Notes: generated by a model from the sequence alone, not told the origin. Positions 1-11,254 are shown, counted from the first letter of the stretch. The stretch is 64,000 bases of DNA from Plotosus lineatus (GCA_024760905.1 CM045731.1:52986501-53050500); one strand, 5' to 3'. A program made the numbers and translations.

Positions 1-1807
1 TGGACAATTTTAAGTCGTGTCTTACTGATAATAAGGAAATCGACATGAAGTACTACATATCAGGATGGCGAGAGCTTGTCAGGTATGCAATGTGTGCCAT
101 TTTCATGAGTACTATCATATTATATTCATTCATGTACTTGAACTATAAAGTACTGTATTGTTTGTGCTGTGAGTATTTTGTATTATTATAGACTGACATT
201 ATTATTGGAATAATTTATATATAAATAATGATATAATATAATAATTTATATAAATTATTATGATTATATAGACCGAAAGTCATTTTATAAACCATTCAGC
301 CATTTTCCCTGAACCCTTATCATTGCCAACTGATGAACTGCATCCCCATTGCATTAAGCTACCACCACCATTCTTCACCGTGTGGATGGTGAAAGGACAG
401 TGCTGAGCAGGGTTTGGATTTCAACCAAATGCAGAAGTTTGCAGTAGGATGTATTCCTACCTCGTGTTGATTAAACTCTAGAGCCAACATCACCCTGACC
501 AGCATGAAGTGGGTCACTGAAAGATGATATTGTGATGTGGAATGTGCATTTGTTCATACAGTACTGAGTAAAAGACTTACAAATTTGTAAAGAAACGTAA
601 TCAAGAAAAGATGCTTCCAAAAATAATAAAACTTCTTTTCCTTTCTGCTTTTTCCCTTTTTCAGGGGTCGCCACAGCGAATCGTCTTTGGCATAGGTTTT
701 TACGTTGGATGCCCTTCCTGACACAATCCTTTAGCAAGGGGCAGAAACACGCTGATGGCTATGCAGCTATTCTTTACAAAAGTCGGAAATGGTTCTTTTA
801 CATGAACCTCTTACCAGAGACATTGAGAGACATGGCCGACCTTTGTTAACCCACTTAGCTGCACTAGGGGACAGTGACAACCTTGTGGAGAGTGGGACTC
901 GAACCCCCAACCTTAGGATCAGCGATCCAGTGCCCTTTACCAAAGGCCACCACTGTCCCTCCAAAAATAATAAAACAAATGTTTGAAAACTGCAATTGCA
1001 CCTCCAGTAAACACGATCTCCTTAGAACGTTAGGTGCAAGGTGAGAATTGTAGGCTGCAGAGCCCGTCAGCGTGTTTCTGTCCCTTGCTAAAAATCAAAC
1101 ATGCGAATCAGATGATTTGTTGTGGCGACCCCTGAAAAAGGTTTTGCCCAAAGGAAAAGAAGAAGAAGAAAATACTCGTTGAAAGGAGGCCATGTCTCTA
1201 TTTTACTCTCAAACTGAACTTTTGACATTTTGTTTGCACATTACATCACTTAGAAGCCTTCTTGTTCTCTACCCTTTCTCCTAGATTTATGAACAGCCTG
1301 GGAAGTGTATTCTCCTTCATCTCCAATGATGTAGTCAGCAAAATCCGAATCCTGGAGAACTTTCTAACAGGTGAAAATGGGATTCATTATGCCACCATCC
1401 AGTCCATGGTGAAATATGAGCTGGATAATGAGCTGGTGGACCTTACCAAACGAGGAAGCTACCCGGAGTCGGGATGCCGCACTTTGCTACGTCTGCACCG
1501 TGCCCTGCGCTGGCTGCAGCTCTTCTTAGAGAGTTTGCGCACCAGCACTGAGACCAGTAAGACCTCGGTCATGTGCTCCGAAGCCTATAACGTTTCATTA
1601 GCACAGCACCACCCATGGCTCATACGGAAAACAGTTGGAGTGGCGTTTTGTGCTCTGCCAGGTCGTGATGCATTCTTTGAGGTGATGAATGCTGGCAGCC
1701 ACCAGGAGGTGGTCACAGTGTTGGGTGAAGCTTTACCACTGATCTCAGAAGTCCATCAGATCACAGAGGACCTGTATGCAAAAAACAATCTGCTTGAATT
1801 ACCTTAG
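1..1807 (+). CDS. cptp: cptp, ceramide-1-phosphate transfer protein, last two coding exons (5' part outside window)
   Basis: CPTP moves ceramide-1-phosphate between membranes in the cytosol and belongs to the glycolipid-transfer-protein (GLTP) fold. Two exons are visible. The first runs from the window edge to 82 (donor GT at 83-84) and reads DNFKSC...SGWRELVR. The second runs 1285-1807 after the acceptor ending at 1284 and ends in TAG at 1805-1807. They join in frame through a split Arg codon to give LVR-FMNSLGSVFSFISNDVV, as in vertebrate CPTP. Family lipid-binding residues are visible: D and K in NDVVSK, the two R in LRLHRALRW, and H in HHPWLIRK. The product ends NLLELP (human LLDLP). GLTPD2 is a related alternative but fits less well. 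No frameshift is seen. Confidence 0.95.
633..959 (-). mobile_element. tRNA-derived SINE with RTE-type tail, in cptp intron
   Basis: Read on the minus strand it starts with a tRNA-like head (B box as GGTTCGAGTCC) and ends with the tail that is shared with the 3' end of the RTE LINE in this window (gctgtggcgacccctga ... cagaaaggaaaag). It is flanked by a perfect 17-bp target-site duplication, tccaaaaataataaaac, at 616-632 and 960-976, which fixes the boundaries exactly. Confidence 0.92.
1048..1171 (+). mobile_element. SINE (RTE-tail type), 3' fragment
   Basis: The sequence from the conserved block around gtcagcgtgtttctgtccc to the tail and an (AGA)n 3' end is present; the tRNA head and part of the LINE-5'-derived segment are missing. 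It lies in the cptp intron just upstream of the last exon. Confidence 0.75.
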
Positions 1808-2810
1808 AATTTTCTGCACAACTTGCCATATTACATACTTACGTGATATCATGCTATTCCTGTAACTGTCCAAATACGCTGAGATATGATTACTGGTTAT
1901 TATACAATTGAAAAAACAAATCACATATTTATTATTGGTTAAAAGGGATATATAGAATTTAATTTGGTTTTTATTTTATTCAATATTAGACAAAGTTGTC
2001 ATGCATCGTCATCCTGAGTGGCGCATTGACAAGGTATGGGACTATTATACAGGTTAATGCCACAGACATCTGTGACTGGGGGTCCATGGGAGCTCACTGG
2101 CTGACCCCTTGAGGGAGGGACAGCATACGCTCACTTCCCTGCCACTCACAGCGATCACCAGCCAATCAGGAGCGTCTGTGAGCTCATTCGTACGAGAGGC
2201 CAGATCGCACTTTCTCTCCGAGTGTGTTAGTCCGTCCACAATTACGTATGCACAGTACTGTAGTTCGAAAAGCGGCAGGTGGCTAGCATTACATTTCACC
2301 GAGGGGGTGTGTGCACCCTTTACCCCCCTGGTGGTCGTGCAAAAGTGAAGGTAATACTTGATGGGTGAAAAAAATACTTGATATGGGGGAAAATTAAAAA
2401 AATAATAATAATAATAATACGTGTGTTCTGTTACATATTTAAAGTATGACCCATGTATACTTTAATTATTATTCTTATTTTTTTGCTGCTTTATGCCTAT
2501 GGATTACAGTTCCATTCAGCAAATCAGATCATTTGACTCACCAGCAGGAGTCGACTCTTTTAAATCCCAAATTATAATTTTATTTGATTTTTTTTAATTG
2601 ACAAAATGTGCAATGTTATGGCCAGTGAATGTTATTCTCTGTCAAACTGTGGCTGGATCTTTTTTTTTTTGTTTTTTTTGGGAGTGACTGGTGTGCATAA
2701 TTCTTAGCAAAGCTCTAAAAAAGCGCAGTAACAAAAAAACTTTCCTTCACTGTTAATGTACACTGTTTGTTGTGTCTGTTCTTCATAATAAAGATTTCCA
2801 TTTATAATAA
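1808..2810 (+). other. cptp 3' untranslated region with poly(A) signal
   Basis: This stretch follows the cptp stop codon and has no coding content. A canonical AATAAA lies at 2787-2792, followed by a T-poor A-rich stretch, and is the best candidate for the cptp polyadenylation signal. The 3'UTR contains a tRNA-derived SINE fragment (about 1995-2380). The end near 2810 is inferred from the signal position. Confidence 0.6.
1995..2380 (+). mobile_element. second tRNA-derived SINE family (ttccctgccactcacagcg type), in cptp 3'UTR
   Basis: It shares the blocks ttccctgccactcacagcg, aaaagcggcaggtggctagc and ctggtggtcgtg with another copy at about 40283-40695, whose head has a recognisable B box (GTTCGAATCC). 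The head of this copy is degenerate. Boundaries are approximate. Confidence 0.6.
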
Positions 2811-3199
2811 CAATCAAGCTCCTCTCATTCCCTATAAGAGTCGATTCAGAGTTGATTTTCTCGTAAATGACATATCACTCACTTTTCACCTTTAATCGAG
2901 TGTAAATATTTGTTCTGTACGTATTTTAAGTTGAAAAAACTGGATGCTATAGATATTTGCACGTTATCTGACCAAATATAAAATAAATAAAACAAAATCC
3001 AAGACAATCTTGTTAATGTTGTTTAATTCTAGTTACAGTGCTTCTGAAAACAAGTGTTAACGGCACCAACATAAAAAAAACTATGAACCTGACAAAAGCT
3101 GCTTTTAGAGGGCTACATGATATATTATCAAAATAACTATGATATTTTACCATTTTATGAAAATAAGTTTTAGGATAGTTCTGTGTTTCTCAATGGACG

Positions 3200-3420
3200 T
3201 ATTTCGATTTATTCCTTTCCAATATGGTTGACGTGCTGACGTGTTGCAATCCTTTGCAACAATCGTCCTAGAAAAATGGCGAACTAGCTAGCATACGAAT
3301 GTCGAAAAACAAACCCTGCCGTTTGTCGTCATCTGTTACCAAGGAGACGGTACTGCGTGAGCAACTTGAATGACGCCCCCGAAAATATCCGCGTGCGCAC
3401 TTTTATCAGAATAAAGCTTA
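3200..3420 (+). promoter_or_regulatory. putative promoter with RFX X-box (possible former ubxn10 promoter)
   Basis: A short CpG-rich block stands out from AT-rich surroundings. It contains GTTACCAAGGAGAC at 3335-3348, a full match to the RFX X-box pattern RYYNYY-N2-RRNRAC, and an inverted GTTGC/GCAAC pair at 3243-3260. RFX factors drive ciliary genes. Once the LINE (3584-6461) and the Tc1 (6472-8676) are discounted, this block would lie about 1 kb upstream of the ubxn10 coding remnant. The functional link is inference. No TATA box or transcript evidence is available. Confidence 0.4.
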
Positions 3421-3583
3421 AGTTTAAGATTAATCTTGCATCTGTTTAATTAAATACAGTTTATATAGTTGATAATTCGTATTTAAACTGAATTTTTAAA
3501 CAGTTAATTCTGGAGGAATTCATTATAGGTTATAATCGACACATTTTCATGAAAGTTAATTTGGTTAATAGACTCAATTACAG

Positions 3584-6461
3584 ATTTAGGTTTTACAATT
3601 ACAATTTTTGCCAAAATACAAAATGCAAACCGGAAAGACTAAACTCATATCGGATCGGTCGAAGCCCGAGTTAACAACGACCGCCATCAGTGCTGTCAAC
3701 CAACAGGGTGCTGATGGAAATTGGACTACTGTTGGTCGAAGAGGTCGAAGAAGGAGAGGCGGGAGGCGTGTCCGTAGGCAGAGAGAGAAGACGAAAGGCA
3801 TGAGTCTAGGACTGAGAGTAGGGACTTTGAATGTTAGAACTATACAAGGAAAAGATAGAGAGCTGTCGGACATGATGCAGAGGAGGAAGGTGGACATACT
3901 GTGTGTTCAGTAGACCAGGTGGAAAGGTAGCAAAGCTAAAAGCTTAGGAGCAGGGTTTAAGCTGTTTTTCATGGTGTGGATGGGAAGAGAAATGGAGTAG
4001 GAGTCATCTTGAAGGAGGGGTTTGTCAGGAATGTTCTAGCAGTGAAAAGAGTGTCAGACAGAGTGATGAGTCTCAAGTTAGAAATTGAAGGTGTGATGTT
4101 CAATGTTGTTAGTGCTTATGCCCCCCATACAGGATGTGAGCTAAAAGAGAAGGAGAGATTCTGGAGTGAGTTAGATGAAGTGATGCAGAATACCCCCAGA
4201 GGTGAAAGAGTGGTCATTGGTGCAGACTTCAATGGACATGTTGGTGCAGGCAACAGAGGGGACGAGGAAGTGATGGGCAGGTTTGATATCCAGGACAGGA
4301 ACACAGAAGGACAGACGTTGATTGATTTTACAAAAAGGATGGAAATGGCTTTGGTAAATACTTTCTTCAAGAAGAAACAGGAGCACAGGGTGACCTATAA
4401 AAGCGGAGGTAGGAGCACACAGGTAGACTGCATTTTGTGAAGGCGATGTACTTTGAAGGAAATCAGTGACTGCAAAGTAGTAGTGGGTGAGAGTGTTGCC
4501 AAACTGCATAGGATGGTGGTATGCAGGATGACGCTGATGGTGAGGAAAGTGAACAAGGCAAAGGCAGAGCAGAAAACAAAGTGGTGGTAGTTGAAAAAGG
4601 AAGAGGGTCGTGTTGTCTTCAAGGAGGAGTTGAAACAGGCTTTGGGTGGTCAGGAAGTGCTTCCAGATGACTGGACAACCACAGCAAATGTGATCAGGGA
4701 GACAGGCAGGAGAGTACTCGGTGTGTCCTCTGGAAGTAAAGATAATAAAGTAGATAAGGAAACTTGGTGGTGGAATGAGGAAGTGCAGGAGTGTGTACAA
4801 AAGAAGAAGTCAGCTAAGAAGAAGTGGGACATTGAGAGGACCGAAGAGAGTAAACAGGAGTACAGGGAGACACAGCGTAAGGCGAAAAGCGTAGTGGCTA
4901 AGGCCAAACAGAGGGCGTATGATGACTTGTATGCTAGGTTGGACAGTAAGGAGGGAGAAAATGATCTATACAGGTTGGCACAGCAGAGAGCTAGAGATGG
5001 GAAGGACATGCAGCAAGTCAGATTGATAAAGGACAGAGAGGGAAATGTATTGACTGATGACAGAAGTGTGCTGGGAAGATGGAAAGAGTACTTTGAAGAG
5101 CTGATGAATGAGGAAAATGAGAGAGAAAAAAAGACTAGAAGAGGTGACCATTGAGGAGAAGGAAGTAGCAAAGATTAGTAAGTGTGAAGTGAGGAGGGCA
5201 CTGAAGAGGATGAAAAATGGAAAGGCAGTTGGTCCTGATGACATACCAGTGGAGGGAGACTAAGGGCAGAGGCCAGCATTTGTGAACAACAGTTTGGTTT
5301 ATGCCAAGAAAGAGCACCACAGATGCAGTGTTTTCTTTGAGGATTTTAATAGAGAAGTACAGAGAAGGTCAGAGGGAACTGCACTGTGCCTTTGTGGCTC
5401 TGGAAAAAGCATATGACAGGGTGCCAAGACTGTGGTGAAACTGTGGTATTGCATGAGGAAGTCTGGAGTGGCAGAGAAGTATGTCAGAGTGGTGCAGGAC
5501 ATGTATGAGAGATGTAAGACAGTGGTGAGGTGTGCTGTCGGCGTGACCGACGAATTCAAGGTGGAGGTGGGACTGCATCAAGGATCAGCTCTGAGCCCCT
5601 TCTTGTTTGCGATGGTGATGGACAGTTTGACAGACGAGGTTAGGCAAGAATCTCCATGGACTATGATGCTTGCAGATGACATTGTGATTTTTAGTGAGAG
5701 CAGAGAACAAGTGGAGGAAAATCTAGAGAGGTGGAGGTATGCCCTGGAAAGGAGAGGAATGAAGGTTAGCCTCAGAAAATCAGAATACATGTGTGTGAAT
5801 GAGAAGGACCCAGGAGGAACGGTGATGTTACAGGGAGCAGAGATAAGGAAGGTGGAGGATTTTAAGTACTTAGGCTCAACAATCCAGAGCAATGGAGTGT
5901 GTGGAAAAGAGGTGAAGAAGCGTGTGCAGGCAGGCTGGAATGGTTGGAGAAAAGTCTCCGGTGTGATGTGCGATAGAAGAGTGTCAGCAAGAATGAAAGG
6001 AAAAGTGTACAAGACGGTGGTGAGACCAGTGATGTTGTATGGCCTAGAAACAGTGGCGCTGAGGAAAAGGCAGGAGGCAGAGCTGGAGGTAGCAGAGATG
6101 AAAATGCTGAGGTTCTCTCTGGGAGTAACAAGGATGGATATGATCAGAAATGAGTACATCAGAGGGACAGCCCATGTAAGATGTTTTGGAGACAAAGCCA
6201 GAGAGGCTAGATTGAGATGGTTTGGACATGTACAGAGGAGGGATAGTGAGTATATTGGCAGTAGGATGCTGAGGTTGGAACTACCAGGCAGAAGGTCTAG
6301 AGGAAGACCAAAGAAGAGATTTATGGATGTGGTGAAGGAAGACATGGTCATTGGAATAAGAGAAGAAGATGCAGAGGACAGGGTGAGATGGAGGTGGATG
6401 GTTTGCTGTGGCGACCCCTGAAGGGAACAGCCGAAAGGAAAAGAAGAAAGAAGAAGAAGAT
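3584..6461 (+). mobile_element. RTE-clade non-LTR retrotransposon, copy 1 (degraded)
   Basis: It carries remnants of one long ORF: an APE-type endonuclease (GTLNVRT, VDILCVQ, VIGADFNGHVG) and a reverse transcriptase (LHQGSALSPFLFAMVMD, LADDIVI) ending with the GRPKKRFMD motif and an (AAGA)n tail. Compared with copy 3 it is slightly 5' truncated, has a nonsense change at 3911-3913 in the endonuclease, a deletion of roughly 215 bp near 5251 at the start of the RT, and further frameshifts. The RT part is still open at 5432-6421. Its 13-bp target-site duplication gactcaattacag lies at 3571-3583 and 6462-6474. It cannot encode an active protein. Confidence 0.93.
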
Positions 6462-6526
6462 GACTCAATTACAGGTCCTTCTCAAAAAATTAGCATATTG
6501 TGATAAAGTTCATTATTTTCTGTAAT

Positions 6527-6885
6527 TGTCTGTCTGTGTTCCTTTCAGCTTTTTTCCCCATTTACTCGGGAGTCGCCACAGCGAATCATCTGATTTGCAC
6601 GTTTGATTTGGCAGAGGTTTTTACGTCAGATGCCCTTCCTGTCACAACCCTTTTTAGCAAGGGACAGAAACACGCTGACGACTTTGCAGCCTACTCTTTA
6701 CGAATGTCAGCAATGGTTCTTTTACATGCCTCTCACCATAGACAGTGAGAGACATGACGCGCCTTTGATAACCCAGTTAGCTGCACTGGGGGGAACAGTG
6801 ACAACCTTGTGGAGAGTGGGACTTGAACCCCCAACCTTTGAATCAGCGATCCAGCGCCCTATACCACTAGACCACCACTGCCCCT
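6527..6885 (-). mobile_element. SINE (RTE-tail type) inside Tc1 left end
   Basis: A near full-length copy runs from tRNA-like head (right side) to RTE-like tail (left side). The perfect 16-bp duplication cattattttctgtaat at 6511-6526 and 6886-6901 is Tc1 sequence, so this SINE is younger than the Tc1. Confidence 0.93.
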
Positions 6886-7046
6886 CATTATTTTCTGTAA
6901 TGTACTGATAAAAATTAAACTTTCATATAGTTTAGATTCATTGCACACAACTGGTCTTTTATTGTTTTAATACTGAAGATTTTGGCATATAGCTCATGAA
7001 AACCCAAAATTCCTATCTGAAAAAATTAGCATATCATGAAAAGGTA

Positions 7047-7296
7047 GTCCCCCCAGTGGAGCTAACTGGGTTATCAAAGGCCGGCCATGTCTCTCACTGT
7101 CTATGGTGCGAGGCATGTAAAAGAACCATTGCTGACTTTCGACAAGAGTAGGCTGCAAAGCCGTCAGCGTGTTTCCGCCCTGCGATGGCCTGGCGAGCTG
7201 TCCAGGGTGTACTCTGCCCTCGCCCGAAGTTGGCTGGGATGGGCACCAGCCTCCCCGCGACCCAAATTAGGATTAAGCGGGTACAGAAAATGATGA
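7047..7296 (+). mobile_element. SINE with same body but L2/CR1-type tail, inside Tc1
   Basis: It begins in the SINE body (cagtggagctaactgggtta), lacking the tRNA head. It then switches from the block gtcagcgtgtttc to a different tail (ccctgcgatggcctggcgag ... aggattaagcgg) of the L2/CR1 type found in V-SINEs. The target duplication atgaaaaggta lies at 7036-7046 and 7297-7307. Confidence 0.9.
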
Positions 7297-7424
7297 ATGA
7301 AAAGGTACTCTAAACGAGCTATTAACCTAATCATCTGAATCAACCAATTAACTCTAAACACCTGCAAAAGATTCCTGAGGCTTTTAAAAACTCCCAGCCT
7401 GGTTCATTACTCAAAACCACTATC

Positions 7425-8395
7425 ATGGGTAAGACTGCCGACCTGACTGCTGTCTAGAAGGCCATCATTAACACCCTCAAGCAAGAGGGTAAGACACAGA
7501 AAGAAATGTCTGAGCAAATAGGCTGTTCCCAGAGTGCTGTATCAAGGCCCCTCAGTGGGACGTCTGTGGGAAGGAAAAAGTGTGGCAGAAAACGCTGCAC
7601 AACCAGAAGAGGTGACCGGACCCTGAAGAAGCTTGTGGAGAAGGGCCGATTCCAGATCTTGGGGGACCTGTGGAAGCAGTGGACTGAGTCTGGAGTAGAA
7701 ATATCCAGAGCCACCATACACAGGCGTGTGCAGGAAATGGGCTACAGGTACCGCATTCCCCAGGTCAAGCCACCTTTGAACCAGAGAAGCAGCACTGGAC
7801 TGTTGCTCAGAGGTCCAAAGTACGTTTTTCGGATGAAAGCAAATTTTGCATGTCATTCGGATATCAAGGTGCCAGAGTCTGGCGGAAGACTGGGGAGAAG
7901 GAAATGCCAAAATGCCTGAAGTCCAGTGTCAAGTACCCACAGTCAGTGATGGTCTGGGGTGCCATGTCAGCTGCTGGTGTTGGTCCACTGTGTTTTATCA
8001 AGGGCAGGGTCAATGCAGCTCGCTATCAGGAGATTTTGGAGCACTTCATGCTTCCATCTGCTGAAAAGCTTTATGGAGATGAAGATTTCATTTTTCAGCA
8101 CGACCTGGCACCTGCTCACAGTGCCACAACCACTGGGAAATGGTTTACTGACCATGGTATTACTGTGCTCAATTGGCCTGCCAACTCTCCTGACCTGAAC
8201 CCCAGAGAGAATCTGTGGGATATTGTGAAGAGAAAGTTGAGAGACACCAGACCCAACACTGTGGATGAGCTTAAGGCCGCTATCGAAGCATCCTGGGCCT
8301 CCATAACACCTCAGCAGTGCCACAGGCTGATTGCGTCCATGCCACGCCGCATTGTAGCAGTCATTTCTGCAAAAGGATTCCCGACCAAGTATTGA
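7425..8395 (+). pseudogene. Tc1-like transposase pseudogene
   Basis: The reading frame starts MGKTADLTAV at 7425 but meets TAG at once (about 7455). It continues as an N-terminal helix-turn-helix region (EQIGCSQSAVSR), then has a deletion and frameshift near 7785 where the KQRQKR-type segment of intact relatives is missing. The C-terminal catalytic half is open from about 7850 to TGA at 8393-8395. It shows QHDLAPAH (second Asp) and the NPxEN block (NPRENLW), where the Glu of the DDE triad is retained but the usual Ile is Arg. It is a dead copy. Confidence 0.9.
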
Positions 8396-8717
8396 GTCCA
8401 TAACTGAACATAATTATTTGATGGTTGACCTTTTTTGTATTAAAAACACTTTTTTTTTTTTTATTGGTCGGATGAAATATGCTAATTTTTTGAGATAGGG
8501 ATTTTTGTTTTTTCTTTACTTTTTTGCAAATTTATCAGTATTGAAACAATAAATGGCTTGAACTACTTCAGTTGTGTGTGATGAATCTAAAATATATGAA
8601 AGTCTAATGTTTATCAGTACATTATTGAAAATAATGAACTTTATCACAATATGCTAATTTTTTTGAGAAGGACCTGTATATTATGATTAAATAATTTATG
8701 TTCAGATTTTCTTCTCA

Positions 8718-8903
8718 TGATATGTAAAAGGACTTTTGTAAAGAGTAGACTGCAAAGCAGTCAGCGTGTTCTATCCCTTGAGTCAGGAAGAACATCCGAT
8801 GTAACCAATGTCAAATCAAATACAGTATGCGAATCAGATGATCCGCTGTGGCGACCTCAGAGAAAGGGAAAAAGCTGAAAGGAAAAGAAGTAGAAGACAA
8901 TGT
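8718..8903 (+). mobile_element. SINE (RTE-tail type), 3' part
   Basis: It starts in the body (atgtaaaaggacttttgtaa) and runs through the LINE-5'-like segment, with an extra tcaaat duplication, to the tail ctgaaaggaaaagaag. The head is absent, and no clear duplication is seen. Confidence 0.8.
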
Positions 8904-8999
8904 AAAAAAAGAGCACTGTGTGCTAATAATAAGGTTTTACAGCAAAAAGAAAGTTACAATGAAAACATAATTTCTATTACATAGAAATTACAGAATTAA

Positions 9000-9334
9000 T
9001 TATTAATGAAATATTAAACTGCTTGAAATCTCAAACGAAGCTTCTGTGTGTGTGATGTGGTGATGAGAGGATGACACCCCTCCCTACTACTGAGGTCATC
9101 GAACATCCAGAAAACAAGCATCATTTACAACGTTTGTTTCCCCACATCCAGCCCCTTCTTGACGTGAAAAAAAAAAAAAAAAGTGAAAAAAAATCTTCAT
9201 TCATTATACTGTATACTCATTTGCCACACTGTACTCCTATTGATGGGGGCTGGAACTGCTGCAAATACCTTTTATATCTTACAAAGAGTTTGCTTTTTAA
9301 TTAACATTTTTGAACTGCTGTTTCATATTTTAGA
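9000..9334. other. intergenic or ubxn10 5' intron, no feature
   Basis: AT-rich sequence with an A-rich run at 9169-9190. No conserved coding or repeat match was recognised. It would be the 3' end of the ubxn10 5' intron if the promoter block at 3200-3420 belongs to that gene. Confidence 0.3.
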
Positions 9335-9991
9335 GGCAAACGTGCATATGATGGGACCGAAATCCGCAAAAGGAGGCACCAGACCCAAGGTGTCAGAAAC
9401 CCATACTGCAGTAAACATCTCCATGAGAATCATGTTTCCCGTCCTCCTCCTCCTCATTCCACCCCTAGTAACAGGTTTGACTCATCTCATTCCCCTCGCC
9501 CTTTTCCCAGATCTAATAATCCCAGTTCTGTGACTGAGAGAGAGCCCTTGATATCCGGATGCTTTCACTAAACAAATACAGAGTCCTTCCGTCTATTGAG
9601 AAGATATCAGGAAACGAGGTATCCAGCATGGACACAGAGGACATGTTTTTGAGGACTCTGGTCCATGCCAGTCATTTGTTCAAGTCATCAAGAGAAGGAT
9701 GGAACATCTAGCAGAAATGTCAGGACGAGATCTTGGAGCAAGGAGTGCGAGATGAGAGTTCTGCTTCATGCGGTCAGAGGCTGAAATGCCAGTTCCATCC
9801 CACAGATGCACTCTGGGACATCGTTCGTCGTTGGTACAGTGGAGGACAAATCTGGAAACCGATACGAACACGTTGTGACCGCGACCATGGAGGTTCCTCG
9901 GAGGAGCTTCACCAATCTGAGCATGACTCTGTCTCAGTGTGGCATCGTGAATAAGGCCATTTTGTGCATCAGCCTCGAAGATGAGCCTTAA
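9335..9991 (+). pseudogene. ubxn10: ubxn10 pseudogene (UBX domain protein 10)
   Basis: UBXN10 is a p97/VCP adaptor needed for ciliogenesis. Conserved islands occur in the right order but in different frames: NVHMMGPKSAKGGTRP (about 9340), a Ser/Pro-rich linker shifted by two (about 9428-9545), LNKYRVLPSI (about 9570), CEMRVLLHAVR (about 9748), GQRLKCQFHPTDALWDIV (about 9773) and the UBX C-terminus TMEVPRRSF...SLEDEP, stop at 9989-9991. That is four or more frameshifts plus an in-frame TAG at 9709. A splice acceptor (tattttag) precedes 9335, matching a single coding exon. The neighbouring ddx19 and vwa5b1 exons are error-free, which argues against poor sequence quality. It sits upstream of vwa5b1, as in human. 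Confidence 0.85.
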
Positions 9992-10362
9992 CAGTTCAAA
10001 ATGGCTCCTATAAACACTTCTCGAATAACAAATACTGGGAAATAGTTTAATGCGGTCTCATGAAAAAACCTGCATCACATCATTTGATTCCAATCAGACA
10101 TATCAGATATAAACATTGAGCACAAAGTTGCCAGTTACTTCTTATAGGGGTCAAATCAACCTTCCCAGAATTCAGTTGATTTTATTTTGGAGAGTTCATG
10201 ACCACACTGGGGAGTTGGGTGGTATGGTAATCTCACACCAAGAAGGTCCCAGGTTCGATTCTCAGGCTTCTGTATGGAGTTTGCACGTCCCCCCCCATGC
10301 TTGCATGGGTTTCGTCTGCGTACTCTGGCTTCCTCCCACAGTCCAAAACCAGCACTGTAGAC

Positions 10363-11254
10363 CAGGGGTCCCCAACCTATCTATCACTGCGGCCCGGTCG
10401 ACTCGTGACAATTTTACCGTGGCCGGGGAAGGAGGGAGCTTGTTTTCTTTCTTCCTTTCGGCATTTTTCCCCAGTTCTCGGGAGTCGCCACAGCGAATTA
10501 TCTGATTCACACATCTGATTCGGCATAGGTTTTTAAGTCGGATGCCCTTCCTGTCACAACCCTTTAGCAAGGGACAGAAACATGCTGATGGCTTTGCAGC
10601 TACTCTTTACGAAAGTCAGCAATGGTTCTTTTACATGAACCTCTCACCATAGACAGTGAGAGACATGGCCCGCCTTTGATAACCCAGTTAGCTGCACTGG
10701 TGGTGGTGGTGGTGGTGGTGGCGGGGGCAGTGACAACCCCGTGAGGACTTGAACCCCCAACCTTAGGATCAGTGATCCTGCGACCTATCCACTAGACCAC
10801 CACTGTCCCCTGGGGGGGCTTGTTTATATTGTAAATATAATACCCCTTCTTGCCCAGAGTCGGCTGAGATGTGCGCCAGCCTCCCTAATCAGGATTAAGC
10901 GTTAAATTTTTAATCGAGCTCAAAGTATTCTTCTTAAAAAAAAAAAAAAAAACAAACAAAAAAAAAAAAAAAACACAGGTGATGGTGCACCAGCGGGGAG
11001 AATGAAGGCTCAGGCTCAGTCTCACCTGAAATCCCCGCTATTGTTTGAAACATGTCCAATTCGCCTCTATTCATGTGCCGTCCCCTTGAGAGTTACATTT
11101 TAGCACTCAAATGACCAATAAGAGAATCCGGTCATTTTCAAAATAAAAGTTTTTTTTCAAAAATAAAAGATCGTTCAGACTCAGATAATAAATAAAACAG
11201 AAATAAATAATTATTTCTTGTGTGGCCCGGTACCAATTGATCCCGGAGCCACTG
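10363..11254. mobile_element. non-autonomous hAT transposon
   Basis: The left end is caggggtccccaacc, a typical hAT inverted repeat. The right end is diverged (cggagccactg). It is flanked by a perfect 8-bp duplication, ctgtagac, at 10355-10362 and 11255-11262. No transposase remains. A SINE is nested inside. Confidence 0.85.
10446..10817 (-). mobile_element. SINE (RTE-tail type) nested in hAT
   Basis: A full-length copy with a (GGT)n expansion at 10699-10720 in the head-proximal part. An 8-bp duplication gcttgttt lies at 10438-10445 and 10818-10825. It is the innermost and youngest layer of a three-level nest. Confidence 0.88.

Larger units (their letters stand above)
6472..8676 (+). mobile_element. 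Tc1-like DNA transposon with inserted SINEs
   Basis: The ends are inverted (caggtccttctcaaaaaa / ttttttgagaaggacctg) and sit between TA dinucleotides at 6470-6471 and 8677-8678. The IR/DR arrangement of fish Tc1 elements is visible: the motif aattagcatat recurs inside the left repeat (about 7022) and its inverse inside the right repeat (about 8473). Two SINEs have inserted into the left repeat region (6527-6885 and 7047-7296), each with its own duplication, so the element was in place before them. Confidence 0.93.

Noticed and set aside
2109..2348. 79-codon ORF in the cptp 3'UTR
   Set aside because: It overlaps a SINE copy whose other members do not keep the frame.
5578..6468. Long antisense ORFs over the RTE copies (4171-4800, 5578-6468, 32998-33645, 51322-52248)
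   Set aside because: They are shadows of the reverse-transcriptase coding strand; the opposite strand carries the recognisable motifs.
9335..9991. Treating ubxn10 as an intact multi-exon gene
   Set aside because: The frame changes lack splice signals at the junctions and an in-frame stop is present; the mammalian coding region is a single exon.
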